In this document: positions 7,873 to 16,463 of the stretch, in pieces
How positions within the stretch are numbered: position 1 is the stretch's first letter
Layout of the letters: the number at the start of each line of letters is the position of its first letter
Source: Candidatus Campylobacter infans
Lineage (GTDB): Bacteria > Campylobacterota > Campylobacteria > Campylobacterales > Campylobacteraceae
Reading direction: 5' to 3'
DNA: 20,465 nt
Assembly: GCA_009827235.1 (NCBI GenBank)
Contig: SPMW01000032.1
Span: 1-20,465 of the forward strand
Notes under the pieces: generated by a model
Seen by the model: the letters and a program-made list of their open reading frames with translations, nothing else
What the model was told of the DNA's origin: nothing
Database searches by the model: none
Made by a program: the position numbers and the translations under genes

Positions 7873-7914
7873 TTAGATTAAAATTTTATAAAATTAAATG
7901 AAATTTTAATCTAA
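7873..7914 (+). terminator. Perfect 14-bp inverted repeat after secF (possible terminator)
   Basis: TTAGATTAAAATTT (7873-7886) is perfectly complementary to AAATTTTAATCTAA (7901-7914) across a 14-nt loop. It lies 20 nt beyond the secF stop. No T-run follows on the plus strand, where AAAAAGCG comes next, so it may act as an mRNA 3' stabiliser or a weak terminator rather than a classical one. The rest of the 240-nt gap to 8093 is A/T-rich palindromic DNA with no gene that I can support. Confidence 0.45.
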
Positions 7915-8093
7915 AAAGCGCGCTCTTTGTGGTATGTTTGCTAGATTTGCTGCGTGGGTAGGGCTTTAAAGCATAATTAAAATTTTAATTAATTAAATTA
8001 TAAAATTTTAACGCCTAAGAATGAAAATGCCATGAAAATTGACGCTATTTGCAAAAATACAAATTTTAAAATAATATAAATCAAGGATAAAAG

Positions 8094-8432
8094 ATGAATT
8101 GGAGCAGGGTTATTTATACTTTTTTTGCGCTAATGAGCTTAACTACGGTGGCTGGGTTTTTATATGATAAAAATGAAATCACGCTTTTTGTAGCAGCTAG
8201 TGTTAGTTTGATTTCTACTTTATTAAAAATTGGCGTTAGAAATATGCTCTCAGCTGAGCTTTTTGCTAGTTCTTTGGTGGCTGATTTGCATTTAATACCA
8301 GCTTTTGTAATGCATGTAACGGGCGGGAGCGCTACTATTGTTTATGCATTGGCTATTGGCGCAGCGGTTGCTAATGTGTTTTCTATGAGCTTGATTTTAG
8401 TAGAAGCAGACCGCACAAGAGATGAATATTAA
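8094..8432 (+). CDS. Small conserved membrane protein (DUF6394-like)
   Basis: This 112-residue protein has no established function. It is almost entirely hydrophobic, with about four membrane segments at roughly residues 5-23, 28-47, 55-75 and 80-103, and it ends in the charged tail [10 protein letters not shown] associate it with the DUF6394-type family found between secF and leuS in Campylobacter and Helicobacter. That assignment rests on size, topology and position rather than on a motif. AAGGA at 8083-8087 precedes the ATG by six bases. Keeping the same place between secF and leuS in distant relatives would hint at an envelope or export link, which is inference. Confidence 0.8.
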   Translation: MNWSRVIYTFFALMSLTTVAGFLYDKNEITLFVAASVSLISTLLKIGVRNMLSAELFASSLVADLHLIPAFVMHVTGGSATIVYALAIGAAVANVFSMSLILVEADRTRDEY

Positions 8433-8470
8433 AATTTATTAAATCCTTAAAACATACAAAAAGGTCAAAA

Positions 8471-10915
8471 ATGCACGCATACAATCCACAAGAAATAGAA
8501 AAAAAATGGCAAGAAATTTGGCTAAGTGAAGGCTATGCCGAGCCAAGCGATGATTATAGCAAAAAGAAAAAATATATTTTAAGTATGTTTCCGTATCCTA
8601 GCGGGCGTTTGCATATGGGGCATGTGCGAAATTACAGCATAGGCGATGCGCTTTCACGCTATTACCGCTTGCGTGGGTATAATGTGCTTCAACCAATTGG
8701 CTTTGATAGTTTTGGTATGCCAGCTGAAAATGCTGCCATTAAGCACGGCATTCATCCTAAAAAATGGACTTATGAAAATATAGCTTATATGAGTAAAGAG
8801 CTAGATAGCTTAGGGTTTAGCTTTTCAAAGCGTAGAATGCTAGCAACTAGCGATGAAATTTACACTCGCTGGGAGCAAGAGTTTTTCATAAAAATGTATG
8901 AAAAGGGTTTGGTTTATCAAAAATCAGCCATAATAAATTGGTGCGAGCATGATGGCACCGTGCTAGCAAATGAGCAAGTAGAAGATGGCAAATGCTGGCG
9001 CTGTGGCAATGAAGTAATACAAAAACAAATGCCAGGATATTACCTAAAAATCACGCAATACGCTGGTGAATTGCTAGCTTGCTTAGATGAGCTTAAACAA
9101 AAATGGCCAAATCAAGTTTTAACTATGCAAGAAAACTGGATAGGGCAAAGTTTTGGCGTGGAGTTTGGCTTTAAGTTTGATGAGCAAAGTAAGGCTAAAT
9201 TAGGCGGCAAAGATGGATTTAGCGTATTTACCACGCGCCCTGATACTGTTTTTGGTATGAGCTATGCTGCTCTTGCGCCAGAGCATGAGGTAGTAAAATA
9301 TTTGCTTAATCACAACTTGCTAGATGAGCAAAAACAAAATCATTTAAAGCAAATTTTAAATCAAAGCCCAAAAGAACGCCAACAAGCCGATAAAGATGGC
9401 GTGGATTTAGGCATTTTTGTGCTTCATCCATTTAGCGGGGAAAAAATCCCTGTGTGGTGTGCTAATTTTGTGTTAAATGAATACGGCGGCGGAGCTGTGA
9501 TGAGCGTGCCTGCTGGCGATGAAAGGGATTTTGAGTTTGCTAGTAAGTTTGCTTTGCCTATTATAAATATTTTTGATGATAAATCCTTGCCATATACGCA
9601 AAAAGACGCAACTTATATAAATTCTAGCTTTTTAAACGGGCTAGATTATAAACAAGCAAGCCAAAAAATCATAAGCGAGTTTGAAAATCAAGGCATTGGC
9701 AAGCGCGTGCTAAATTATAAATTGCGCGATTGGGGCATTTCTAGGCAACGCTACTGGGGCGCGCCTGTGCCTATGGTTCATTGTGATGATTGTGGGCTGG
9801 TGTGCGAAAAGCTTGAAAATTTGCCTATTACTTTACCTGATGATGTGGTAATTACTGGCAAGGGCAATCCTCTTGATACTCACCCAAGCTGGAAATTTTG
9901 TAAATGCCCAAAATGCGGTAAAGACGCAATTAGAGAAAGCGATACTATGGATACTTTTTTTGAGAGTTCGTGGTATTTTGCGCGCTTTGCTAGTGATGAG
10001 CGCACCTGGGATAAATGTGCTTTTGATGAAAAAAGCGTAAATTACTGGATGAATGTAGATCAATACATCGGCGGGATTGAGCATGCTATTTTACACCTTT
10101 TATATGCTAGATTTTTTCAAAAAGCACTTAGGGATTTGGGATATTTAAGAGATAGCGAGCCTTTTAATGCTTTATTAACGCAAGGTATGGTGCTAAAAGA
10201 TGGTGCTAAAATGAGTAAAAGTAAGGGCAACACAGTAGATCCTGATGAAATAATTGCTAAATATGGCGCTGATACTGCTAGGCTTTTTATACTTTTTGCT
10301 GCTCCGCCACAAAAAGAGCTTGAATGGAATGATAGCGCGGTTGAGGGCGCGTTTAAATTTATAAATCGTCTTTATGAGCGCGCTAAAAATGTTAAAATTT
10401 CTAAGAGCTTGCCTGTGATTAAGCATGAAATTTTAAATCAAAATGAAAAATATGCGCGCTTAAAAATTTATGAAGCCTTAAATAAAGCAAGCGAAGTTTA
10501 TGAAAATACCTTTGCGTTTAATACCCTAATAGCTGCTTGTATGGAGGCTTGCAATGCCTTAAATGCTCAAAATAATAGCGATATTTGGAGCGAGGGATAT
10601 TATATAATTTTAGCACTTTTAGAGCCGATAATTCCGCATGTTTGTGCTGAGCTTAGCCAAATTTTATTTGAGCGTGAAAATCTCAAAAACATAGCTAATG
10701 TTAAAATTTTAAACGAGGTTTTTTTAAGCGATAGTATTAATTTGGCTGTAACCATAAACGGCAAGCTAAGAGCTGAAATTAGCGTGCCAAGCGATGCAAG
10801 CGATAGCGATATTTTGCATTCAGCCAAGCAAGCTGTTTTTAAATGGCTAGATGGCAAGCAAATAATAAAAGAAATAGTGGTGCCAAAAAAGCTCGTAAAT
10901 ATCGTTGTAAAATAA
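8471..10915 (+). CDS. leuS: Leucyl-tRNA synthetase
   Basis: This enzyme charges tRNA-Leu with leucine. The class I signature is HMGH at residues 48-51 within [14 protein letters not shown], and the second signature is KMSKS at 580-584. Cysteine pairs [21 protein letters not shown] and CDDC/CPKC mark the zinc-binding regions. The CP1 editing domain spans roughly residues 225-415 and includes [14 protein letters not shown] and [34 protein letters not shown] follows at about 418. The C-terminal anticodon-binding region is complete, and 814 residues is the expected length. AAAAAGG precedes the ATG by six bases. It probably shares a transcript with the small membrane gene upstream and lptE downstream. 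Confidence 0.97.
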   Translation: MHAYNPQEIEKKWQEIWLSEGYAEPSDDYSKKKKYILSMFPYPSGRLHMGHVRNYSIGDALSRYYRLRGYNVLQPIGFDSFGMPAENAAIKHGIHPKKWTYENIAYMSKELDSLGFSFSKRRMLATSDEIYTRWEQEFFIKMYEKGLVYQKSAIINWCEHDGTVLANEQVEDGKCWRCGNEVIQKQMPGYYLKITQYAGELLACLDELKQKWPNQVLTMQENWIGQSFGVEFGFKFDEQSKAKLGGKDGFSVFTTRPDTVFGMSYAALAPEHEVVKYLLNHNLLDEQKQNHLKQILNQSPKERQQADKDGVDLGIFVLHPFSGEKIPVWCANFVLNEYGGGAVMSVPAGDERDFEFASKFALPIINIFDDKSLPYTQKDATYINSSFLNGLDYKQASQKIISEFENQGIGKRVLNYKLRDWGISRQRYWGAPVPMVHCDDCGLVCEKLENLPITLPDDVVITGKGNPLDTHPSWKFCKCPKCGKDAIRESDTMDTFFESSWYFARFASDERTWDKCAFDEKSVNYWMNVDQYIGGIEHAILHLLYARFFQKALRDLGYLRDSEPFNALLTQGMVLKDGAKMSKSKGNTVDPDEIIAKYGADTARLFILFAAPPQKELEWNDSAVEGAFKFINRLYERAKNVKISKSLPVIKHEILNQNEKYARLKIYEALNKASEVYENTFAFNTLIAACMEACNALNAQNNSDIWSEGYYIILALLEPIIPHVCAELSQILFERENLKNIANVKILNEVFLSDSINLAVTINGKLRAEISVPSDASDSDILHSAKQAVFKWLDGKQIIKEIVVPKKLVNIVVK

Positions 10916-10954
10916 ATTTTAATTATTTAAAATTTGCTCTTTTGTAGGTTTTTG

Positions 10955-11485
10955 ATGAAAAAATATTTTTTATTTATTTTTATTTTATTTTTTAGTGCTT
11001 GTGGCTATCAACCCGTAAGCAAAATAAGCCAAAACACGCTAGGGGATAATGTATTTGTCGAAGTTTTGGTTTCTAAGAGCGACCCACAAAACTCAGTGGC
11101 TGTAAAAGATGGCATTCGCAATGTAATCATAAAACGCTTAGGGCGCGATTTAACCAGCAAAGAAAACGCCGACACAACAATAATTGCAAGCATTAAAAGC
11201 ATAACCTTTATGCCACTTGCTTTTGATGCTTATGGCTATGCAAATGGCTATAAAACTAGCGTTGTTTTGGCTTATGAGTTGCGTTTTAAAAATGGCTTGG
11301 TTGATGTATTAACGAGTGAGGGCGAATATGATTTTTATATCACGCGCAAGGTCGAAGGCACGGAATTTACAGACTCTGTAATTAGCAATGAAGAGCGTTA
11401 CCGCGCCATAACAAAAGCTAGTGAGGATTGCTTTGATGAATTAGTCGCAAAGCTAGCAATGCACGGCTTAAAATCGCAAAATTAA
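10955..11485 (+). CDS. lptE: LPS assembly lipoprotein LptE
   Basis: LptE is an outer membrane lipoprotein that plugs and assembles the LptD barrel for LPS or lipooligosaccharide insertion. The protein begins MKKYFLFIFILFFSAC, a lipoprotein signal with the modified cysteine at residue 16, followed by GYQPVS, which is typical of LptE. The rest is a soluble periplasmic domain of about 160 residues. I chose the ATG at 10955 because GTAGG lies six bases before it and the signal peptide begins with MKK. An in-frame TTG at 10934 would add seven unlikely residues (MLFCRFL). Sequence conservation of LptE is low, but the lipobox context and position after leuS support the call. The gene is followed after 8 nt by the diguanylate cyclase. 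Confidence 0.82.
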   Translation: MKKYFLFIFILFFSACGYQPVSKISQNTLGDNVFVEVLVSKSDPQNSVAVKDGIRNVIIKRLGRDLTSKENADTTIIASIKSITFMPLAFDAYGYANGYKTSVVLAYELRFKNGLVDVLTSEGEYDFYITRKVEGTEFTDSVISNEERYRAITKASEDCFDELVAKLAMHGLKSQN

Positions 11486-11493
11486 GGCTAAAA

Positions 11494-13050
11494 ATGGCAA
11501 GCATAGTAAGCGAAGTAATTAAAGATACAATAAAAGAAAGCACTTTGCGTGGCATTACGCTCACACCGCAAAATTATCAGCAACTTTTTTGTGAAATGTC
11601 TAAAAAACGCGGTCTTAGTTCGCCTGAGTGTAATAAATTAAATGAATATATTTCTAAACTTGATGTAAGCTATCAAAATGAATTGAAAAAAATGTCCGTT
11701 CGCAATGAAGGTGAGCTGTTTTTTTACCTTAGTTCGCGCTTAAATAGAAGCAAAAATGATAGTGGCTCAAAGCTACTTAACCCACTTTGGATGCTAACAA
11801 AACGCATTTTAACTAGCATAAAATTACTCCACAACAAAAAAGCAAGCGCGCTAGCAAGCACAACCTTACAAAATCTTGATGGTAAATTAAATGAAACAAA
11901 TATAAATTTAATAAAAGATAAATGGTTTGATTTTTTAAATACTCACGATGATGGTTATTTAAAGCCACTAGAAAAATACGGAGTAAGCGCAAATGACGAT
12001 TTACGCGATATAATTCATAATATTTTAAATGCTGATTTAGATTATGCTGTAAGCAAAGATTATGGCTTGATTGCTAAAATTTTAATTACTTCACTTTCCC
12101 CTAGCATTACAACCGAGCTAGATGATGAGCTAGCCGAGCTTAGCAAAAGTATTTCTAATGCGCCTGAACTTATAGAAAATAATAATTTTCAAGGCAATAT
12201 TAAAAAATTTATCTCCAAACGCATAAGCGTGGATAAACAAGCCTTTAAAAGCAAGATTGAAATTTTAGACAAAATTTTAGATGATACACAAAATCAAATA
12301 GATGCTTATATTAAAAAATTTGGTGGCCAAAACGACACTAGCTTAACCACAATTAGACAGGATTTAAAAAAGCTAGACACAAAAGATGAATACAAAAACA
12401 TCAAAACCAAGCTTGAAGATATGGCTTTTAGAATAAACACTAGTTTAGAGGATTTTTTATCTCGCTTGAATAGCTCTAAAAATACTATCCAGTCGCTAAA
12501 AGAGCAGATTAAAGAGCTACAAATTCAGCTTGAAAAAACGGCCGCACAAGCTACAAATGATTTTTTAACCGGACTTTATACAAAGCGCGCTTTTGAGAGT
12601 GAATTAGAGCGCATAGAAGATGAATATAAAAATAAGCATTTGCCTTATTGTTTGTGCTTTTTTGATGTGGATCATTTTAAAAATATAAATGATACTTATG
12701 GGCATAGTGCTGGCGATGTAATACTATCTAAAATCGGGCAGATAATTGCTAAAAGCTCGCGCGGGATAGATATTTGTGCGCGTTTTGGTGGAGAAGAATT
12801 TGTGGTGATTTTACCTCTTTGTGAGTTAAAAAATGCAAGAGAATACGCCCAGCGCATAATAAATGCGGTTAGAAATTTTGAGTTTATTTATAAGGGGAGC
12901 AAGTTTAGCATTACTATGAGCTGTGGCATAGGCGTAAGAGAGCATTGTGCTAGCGCGCAAGCGTGCTTGGATTTTGCTGATTCAATGCTTTATGCTGCTA
13001 AGCACGGTGGCAGGAATTGTGTAAAAGATGAAAGCGATATTAAGGTTTAA
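11494..13050 (+). CDS. GGDEF-domain diguanylate cyclase
   Basis: This cytoplasmic enzyme probably makes the second messenger c-di-GMP from two GTP. Residues 1-350 are predicted helical, with no membrane segment and no recognisable PAS, GAF or receiver domain. The start, TLRGITLTPQNYQQLF, resembles the 'TPxNY' helical sensor region seen in some GGDEF proteins. A coiled coil at about 320-355 (SLKEQIKELQIQLEK) leads into the catalytic domain, which starts at NDFLTGLYTKRAF. The nucleotide-binding part is FDVDHFKNINDTYGHSAGD. The active-site loop is GGEEF at 432-436. RGID at 423-426, exactly five residues upstream, is a canonical RxxD inhibitory site. No EAL or HD-GYP domain is attached. AAGG at the lptE stop supports the start. 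It is probably co-transcribed with leuS and lptE. Confidence 0.9.
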   Translation: MASIVSEVIKDTIKESTLRGITLTPQNYQQLFCEMSKKRGLSSPECNKLNEYISKLDVSYQNELKKMSVRNEGELFFYLSSRLNRSKNDSGSKLLNPLWMLTKRILTSIKLLHNKKASALASTTLQNLDGKLNETNINLIKDKWFDFLNTHDDGYLKPLEKYGVSANDDLRDIIHNILNADLDYAVSKDYGLIAKILITSLSPSITTELDDELAELSKSISNAPELIENNNFQGNIKKFISKRISVDKQAFKSKIEILDKILDDTQNQIDAYIKKFGGQNDTSLTTIRQDLKKLDTKDEYKNIKTKLEDMAFRINTSLEDFLSRLNSSKNTIQSLKEQIKELQIQLEKTAAQATNDFLTGLYTKRAFESELERIEDEYKNKHLPYCLCFFDVDHFKNINDTYGHSAGDVILSKIGQIIAKSSRGIDICARFGGEEFVVILPLCELKNAREYAQRIINAVRNFEFIYKGSKFSITMSCGIGVREHCASAQACLDFADSMLYAAKHGGRNCVKDESDIKV

Positions 13051-13090
13051 GCTTTTGTGGCTTGAAATAAACTAAAATTTGGGGGTAAAG

Positions 13091-14761
13091 ATGGATTTGG
13101 TTTTATTTATTACTTTATGTGTGGCAGCTATTGCTATTATAGCACTTGGCGTGCTTTTAGGTCAGTATTTTAACCTAGATAAAAAATATAAAATTTTAGA
13201 AAAATTTGGCAATGAGCTAAGTATGCAAAATATGACCTTAGAAGCTAATATCAAGCATAAAGATGAAATGCTAAATGAACAAAAAGCGCGCTATGAAAAG
13301 GATTTAAGCGATTTAAATGTAAATTTGAGCAAATTTTATGAAGCTAATTTACAAAAAGTAAGCGCTGAGCTTTTGAACCTAAATGCCAAAGAAATTAGCC
13401 AGCATTCAAGCAATATAGTAAGCGAGGTTTTAGAAAAAGAAATAAAACCTTTGCGCGAGGCTATGGATAAATATAGTAAAGAAAATGTGCGCTTAAATGC
13501 TATTTTTGATGCAAATTTTCAAGCACTTTCTAAGGCCACAGATGAAATAGGCAAAAAAACAGCCCAGCTAGCAAGTGCTTTGCGCGGTAATAAAAAAATC
13601 GTTGGGAATTGGGGCGAAACTCAGCTTGAATTGGTGCTTGAAAACAGCGGTTTAAAAGAAGGGCAAAATTATCAAAAGCAAGTTTATTATGTAGATGATG
13701 ATGGCAAAAAGCGCTTTTTAGATGTGGTTGTGGATTTTGGCGTTAATAAAAAGGCTGTAATTGATGCTAAATGTTCGCTGGTGCATTATTTAGATTATAT
13801 AAACGCTAGCGATAATGACGCAAAAATTACAGCCATCAAAGAACTAGCAAAAGACCTTAAAAACCACATAGATATTTTAGCCCCAAAAGATTATCAAAAA
13901 TACAGCAAAGATGTATATGATTATGTTTTTATGTTTATTCCAAATGAAAATATCTTGCAATTAGCTATGCAAAGTAATTCTAATTTATATCAATACGCCT
14001 ATGAAAAAGGTATATTTTTAACCACGCCTTTGACTATGCTAATGGCTTTACGCACTGTTTATTTGTGCTGGCAAAATCTAAAAATGGATGAAAACTCACG
14101 CCAAATTTTAGAGCTAGCTGGTAATTTGTATGATAAATTTTATGGTTTTGTTTTAGATTTTGATACCATCGAGCGCAATATCTCAACCCTAAGCAAAACT
14201 TACGAAAACGCCAAAAATAAGCTAAGCACAGGCAAGGGCAATGTGATAAAACGCATTGAGGATTTAAGATATTTGGGCGCAAGAGCTAGTAAGGATAAGA
14301 GTTTAAAAGATAAAATAGATTATGGCGATGAATGCGAGATTGTAGAAATAAATCCGCAAAATGAAGATAAAAATATTGCTAATTTGGAATTTAGCTCAAA
14401 TGCTAGCGTAAATGATGAGGGTTTTTTGGCTCCAAAAAGTAATTTAAATGAAATTTCAAATAATGCCACAAGTTTAAATAGCGATATTTTAAATGATAAC
14501 GCAAACGAACAAAAAGCAAGCTCTCAAAATAATCTAGCCTCACAAAACATACAAATAGAAATGCTAAATAAAAGCAAGCAAAATGAAGAAGAGGTTAAAA
14601 CAATCCGCAAAAAAGGTTTTAAAATTTGCGAACCAAATGAGCAAAATCAAAATTTACAAGCAAGCGATGAAAGTAGCAGCAAACGAAACCTAAAAGCCAG
14701 ACAAAGCAAGCAAAATGTGCAATTAAATGGCGCAGCATTTAGCATTAGCGATGCAAATTAA
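13091..14761 (+). CDS. rmuC: RmuC-family DNA recombination limiting protein with long disordered tail
   Basis: RmuC-family proteins limit certain recombination events and belong to a predicted PD-(D/E)XK nuclease fold. One N-terminal membrane anchor lies at residues 3-24, and a coiled coil covers about 25-165. The core then begins GNWGETQLELVLENSGL, with E176, D211, D215 and the D225-A-K227 pair as the likely nuclease-like residues. After about residue 410 comes a tail of about 145 residues rich in Asn, Gln, Ser and Lys, with no visible domain. I chose the ATG at 13091 because a G-run (GGGGG) lies five bases upstream. A TTG at 13079 would place that G-run inside the gene. The stop overlaps the asparaginase start by one base (TAATG). 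Confidence 0.88.
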   Translation: MDLVLFITLCVAAIAIIALGVLLGQYFNLDKKYKILEKFGNELSMQNMTLEANIKHKDEMLNEQKARYEKDLSDLNVNLSKFYEANLQKVSAELLNLNAKEISQHSSNIVSEVLEKEIKPLREAMDKYSKENVRLNAIFDANFQALSKATDEIGKKTAQLASALRGNKKIVGNWGETQLELVLENSGLKEGQNYQKQVYYVDDDGKKRFLDVVVDFGVNKKAVIDAKCSLVHYLDYINASDNDAKITAIKELAKDLKNHIDILAPKDYQKYSKDVYDYVFMFIPNENILQLAMQSNSNLYQYAYEKGIFLTTPLTMLMALRTVYLCWQNLKMDENSRQILELAGNLYDKFYGFVLDFDTIERNISTLSKTYENAKNKLSTGKGNVIKRIEDLRYLGARASKDKSLKDKIDYGDECEIVEINPQNEDKNIANLEFSSNASVNDEGFLAPKSNLNEISNNATSLNSDILNDNANEQKASSQNNLASQNIQIEMLNKSKQNEEEVKTIRKKGFKICEPNEQNQNLQASDESSSKRNLKARQSKQNVQLNGAAFSISDAN

Positions 14762-15726
14762 TGCCTAAAAATATTATTATTTTAACCACAGGCGGGACGA
14801 TCACAGGCCATAAAACAGCAGGGCCAAATAGCACATATGAGAGCGCGAAATTAAGTTTTGATGAGGTTTTTTCGCCCGCCTTAAAAAAGTTGGCTTCTAA
14901 AATTTTAAATATAAATATAAATATAAAAAATATCCTTAACATCGGTTCGCAAGATATGAATAATCAGCATTTGCTAAAACTTGCAAAACAAGTCCAGCAA
15001 GCAAGTAAGCAAAATGATGGTGTGGTGATTATTCACGGCACAGATAGTATTGAAGAAAGCGCGTATTTTTTAAATTTAGTGCTAAAAACTAGCGCAAATA
15101 TTGTTTTAACAGGCTCTATGCACACTAAGGATTCTTTGGTGTTTGATGGCGTGGCTAATATCTATGGTGCGCTTATAGTAGCTAGTAGCCAAAATGCTAA
15201 AAATTTGGGCGTTTTGGCTGTGTTTGATAATAAAATTTATAGCGCAAGGCAATTATACAAAACGCATTCTCGTAGCCTTGGGGCATTTAGTGGTCAAATA
15301 GGAATGGTTGTAGATAATAAGGCGATTTTTTATTTTCAAAGCAGCAAAGATCACACCTTAAATACGCCTTTTGATATCGCAAAAATAAATAATTTAGCCA
15401 AAGTTGATGTGATATATATTTGTGCTGATTTTAATGAAAAACTTTATGATTTTAGCCAAAGCGATGCTGTGATTTTATGTGCTATGGGAAATGCGAATTT
15501 GCCCAAAAATGCGCTAAAAACGCTTAGCAAGCTAAAAATTTTAAAAGTTAGAACCAGCAGGACAAACGCAGTAGATATTAGCAAAGATGGCGAAATAGAT
15601 GATGAAAAATTTGGCTTTATTCGCGCAAATGATTTGGCCGCTTCAAAGGCTAGAATTTTGCTTATGTGCGCTCTTAGCCAGACAAAAAACGCAGAGATTA
15701 TCCAAGGCTTTTTTGATAGATTTTAG
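14761..15726 (+). CDS. ansA: L-asparaginase / glutaminase family amidohydrolase
   Basis: This enzyme probably hydrolyses asparagine to aspartate and ammonia. The first catalytic motif is TTGGTITG, with nucleophile T13, and Y26 is the likely helper tyrosine. SQDM near 61-64 is a substrate-binding element. The second motif, HGTDSIEESAYFL, supplies T94 and D95, and K167 in QLYKTHS is the matching lysine, so the whole active site is present. The usual RPSTSMSADGP-type segment is replaced by MHTKDSLVFDG, which may alter specificity. There is no signal peptide, so a cytoplasmic location is expected, unlike secreted asparaginases. The length of 321 residues is normal. The start overlaps the rmuC stop by one base, so translation is probably coupled. 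The symbol follows Campylobacter usage. Confidence 0.88.
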   Translation: MPKNIIILTTGGTITGHKTAGPNSTYESAKLSFDEVFSPALKKLASKILNININIKNILNIGSQDMNNQHLLKLAKQVQQASKQNDGVVIIHGTDSIEESAYFLNLVLKTSANIVLTGSMHTKDSLVFDGVANIYGALIVASSQNAKNLGVLAVFDNKIYSARQLYKTHSRSLGAFSGQIGMVVDNKAIFYFQSSKDHTLNTPFDIAKINNLAKVDVIYICADFNEKLYDFSQSDAVILCAMGNANLPKNALKTLSKLKILKVRTSRTNAVDISKDGEIDDEKFGFIRANDLAASKARILLMCALSQTKNAEIIQGFFDRF

Positions 15727-15747
15727 GGCAATTTTATTTTTTTGCGT

Positions 15748-15753
15748 TATAAT
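15748..15753 (+). promoter_or_regulatory. Sigma70-type -10 box (TATAAT) for the cheZ-trhP group
   Basis: A perfect TATAAT lies in the 54-nt gap between the asparaginase stop and the CheZ-like start, after a T-rich stretch (15731-15743) typical of Campylobacter promoters. The expected transcript start is near 15760, followed by AAGGA at 15770-15774. This would separate the chemotaxis group from the upstream leuS-to-ansA genes. Confidence 0.6.
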
Positions 15754-15780
15754 TGCGGGATTTTTGATTAAGGATAGGCA

Positions 15781-16458
15781 ATGACACAAAAAGAACTAGA
15801 TGCTTTGATGGGTTATGATGCTAGCGATGAAGATAGCCAAGCTGATACCAGCGCAGATGATACAAGCAAAAGCCCTAGCAATGAAATTTCAAGTGATTTT
15901 AAGATAAACTCAGATGCTAATTGGCCGCCTCCACCACCAACAGCCGATCATAAAATGGTTCAACAATTAGATGATGTTACAAAAGATAGCGAAGAAAAAG
16001 CCACCCAAGTGCTTGATATGATTGATGCTTTAAATGCAATTTTAACAGATAGCGAGGCACAAGCCAACGAGGTGAAAGAATTGCTAAATAAAAATTTAGA
16101 TATTTTTAGCAAACTAATAGATAAATTTCCTCATATTTCTACCTTTGTTACTCTAAAAGACGAAAACCAAAACGCAGTAAATAAAGTAGATGAAATAATT
16201 AAAAAGCTTCAAAACGGCCAAGATGATTGTATGTCTGTAATGGATGTGATGCAATACCAAGATATCCATCGCCAAAAAATAGAACGCGTAATTAATGTAA
16301 TGCGTGCGCTTATTAAGTATATGAATAGTTTATTTGAAAGCGATGTAGATGATAAAAAACGCCCACCAAGCGCAGTGTATTTAGATGGTGATAAAACCGA
16401 TAATTTAATGAGCGATGAAGATATAGAAGCCTTAATCAATTCTTTTGCTAAAAAATAA
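15781..16458 (+). CDS. cheZ: CheZ-like chemotaxis phosphatase
   Basis: This protein probably dephosphorylates CheY-P to reset flagellar switching. Residues 60-200 are a long helical region matching the CheZ hairpin. The active-site helix reads MQYQDIHRQKIERV, with D161 and Q165 spaced as D143 and Q147 are in E. coli CheZ. The C-terminus, SDEDIEALINSFAKK, resembles the CheZ tail that docks on CheY-P. The N-terminus, MTQKELDALMGYD, has a similar acidic-hydrophobic pattern and also resembles FliM-type CheY-binding peptides. Between the N-terminus and the helices is an acidic, Ser/Asp-rich linker and a PPPPP run at about 49-53. AAGGA precedes the ATG by six bases. The trhP-like gene starts five bases after the stop, a pairing I recall from C. 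jejuni. Confidence 0.83.
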   Translation: MTQKELDALMGYDASDEDSQADTSADDTSKSPSNEISSDFKINSDANWPPPPPTADHKMVQQLDDVTKDSEEKATQVLDMIDALNAILTDSEAQANEVKELLNKNLDIFSKLIDKFPHISTFVTLKDENQNAVNKVDEIIKKLQNGQDDCMSVMDVMQYQDIHRQKIERVINVMRALIKYMNSLFESDVDDKKRPPSAVYLDGDKTDNLMSDEDIEALINSFAKK

Positions 16459-16463
16459 TAGTA

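Noticed and set aside
8032..8079. Fifteen-codon open frame (MKIDAICKNTNFKII) before the small membrane gene
   Set aside because: No ribosome binding site precedes it, and such short frames are expected by chance in this A/T-rich gap.
8039..8080. TTGACG / TATAAA promoter for the small membrane gene
   Set aside because: The spacing between the boxes is far too long, and TATAAA would place the transcript start within the ribosome site.
10934..11485. Longer LptE starting at the TTG at 10934
   Set aside because: It would put seven residues before MKKYF and weaken the lipoprotein signal, while the ATG at 10955 has its own ribosome site.
13079..14761. Longer RmuC starting at the TTG at 13079
   Set aside because: The G-run at 13080-13085 is better explained as the ribosome site for the ATG at 13091.
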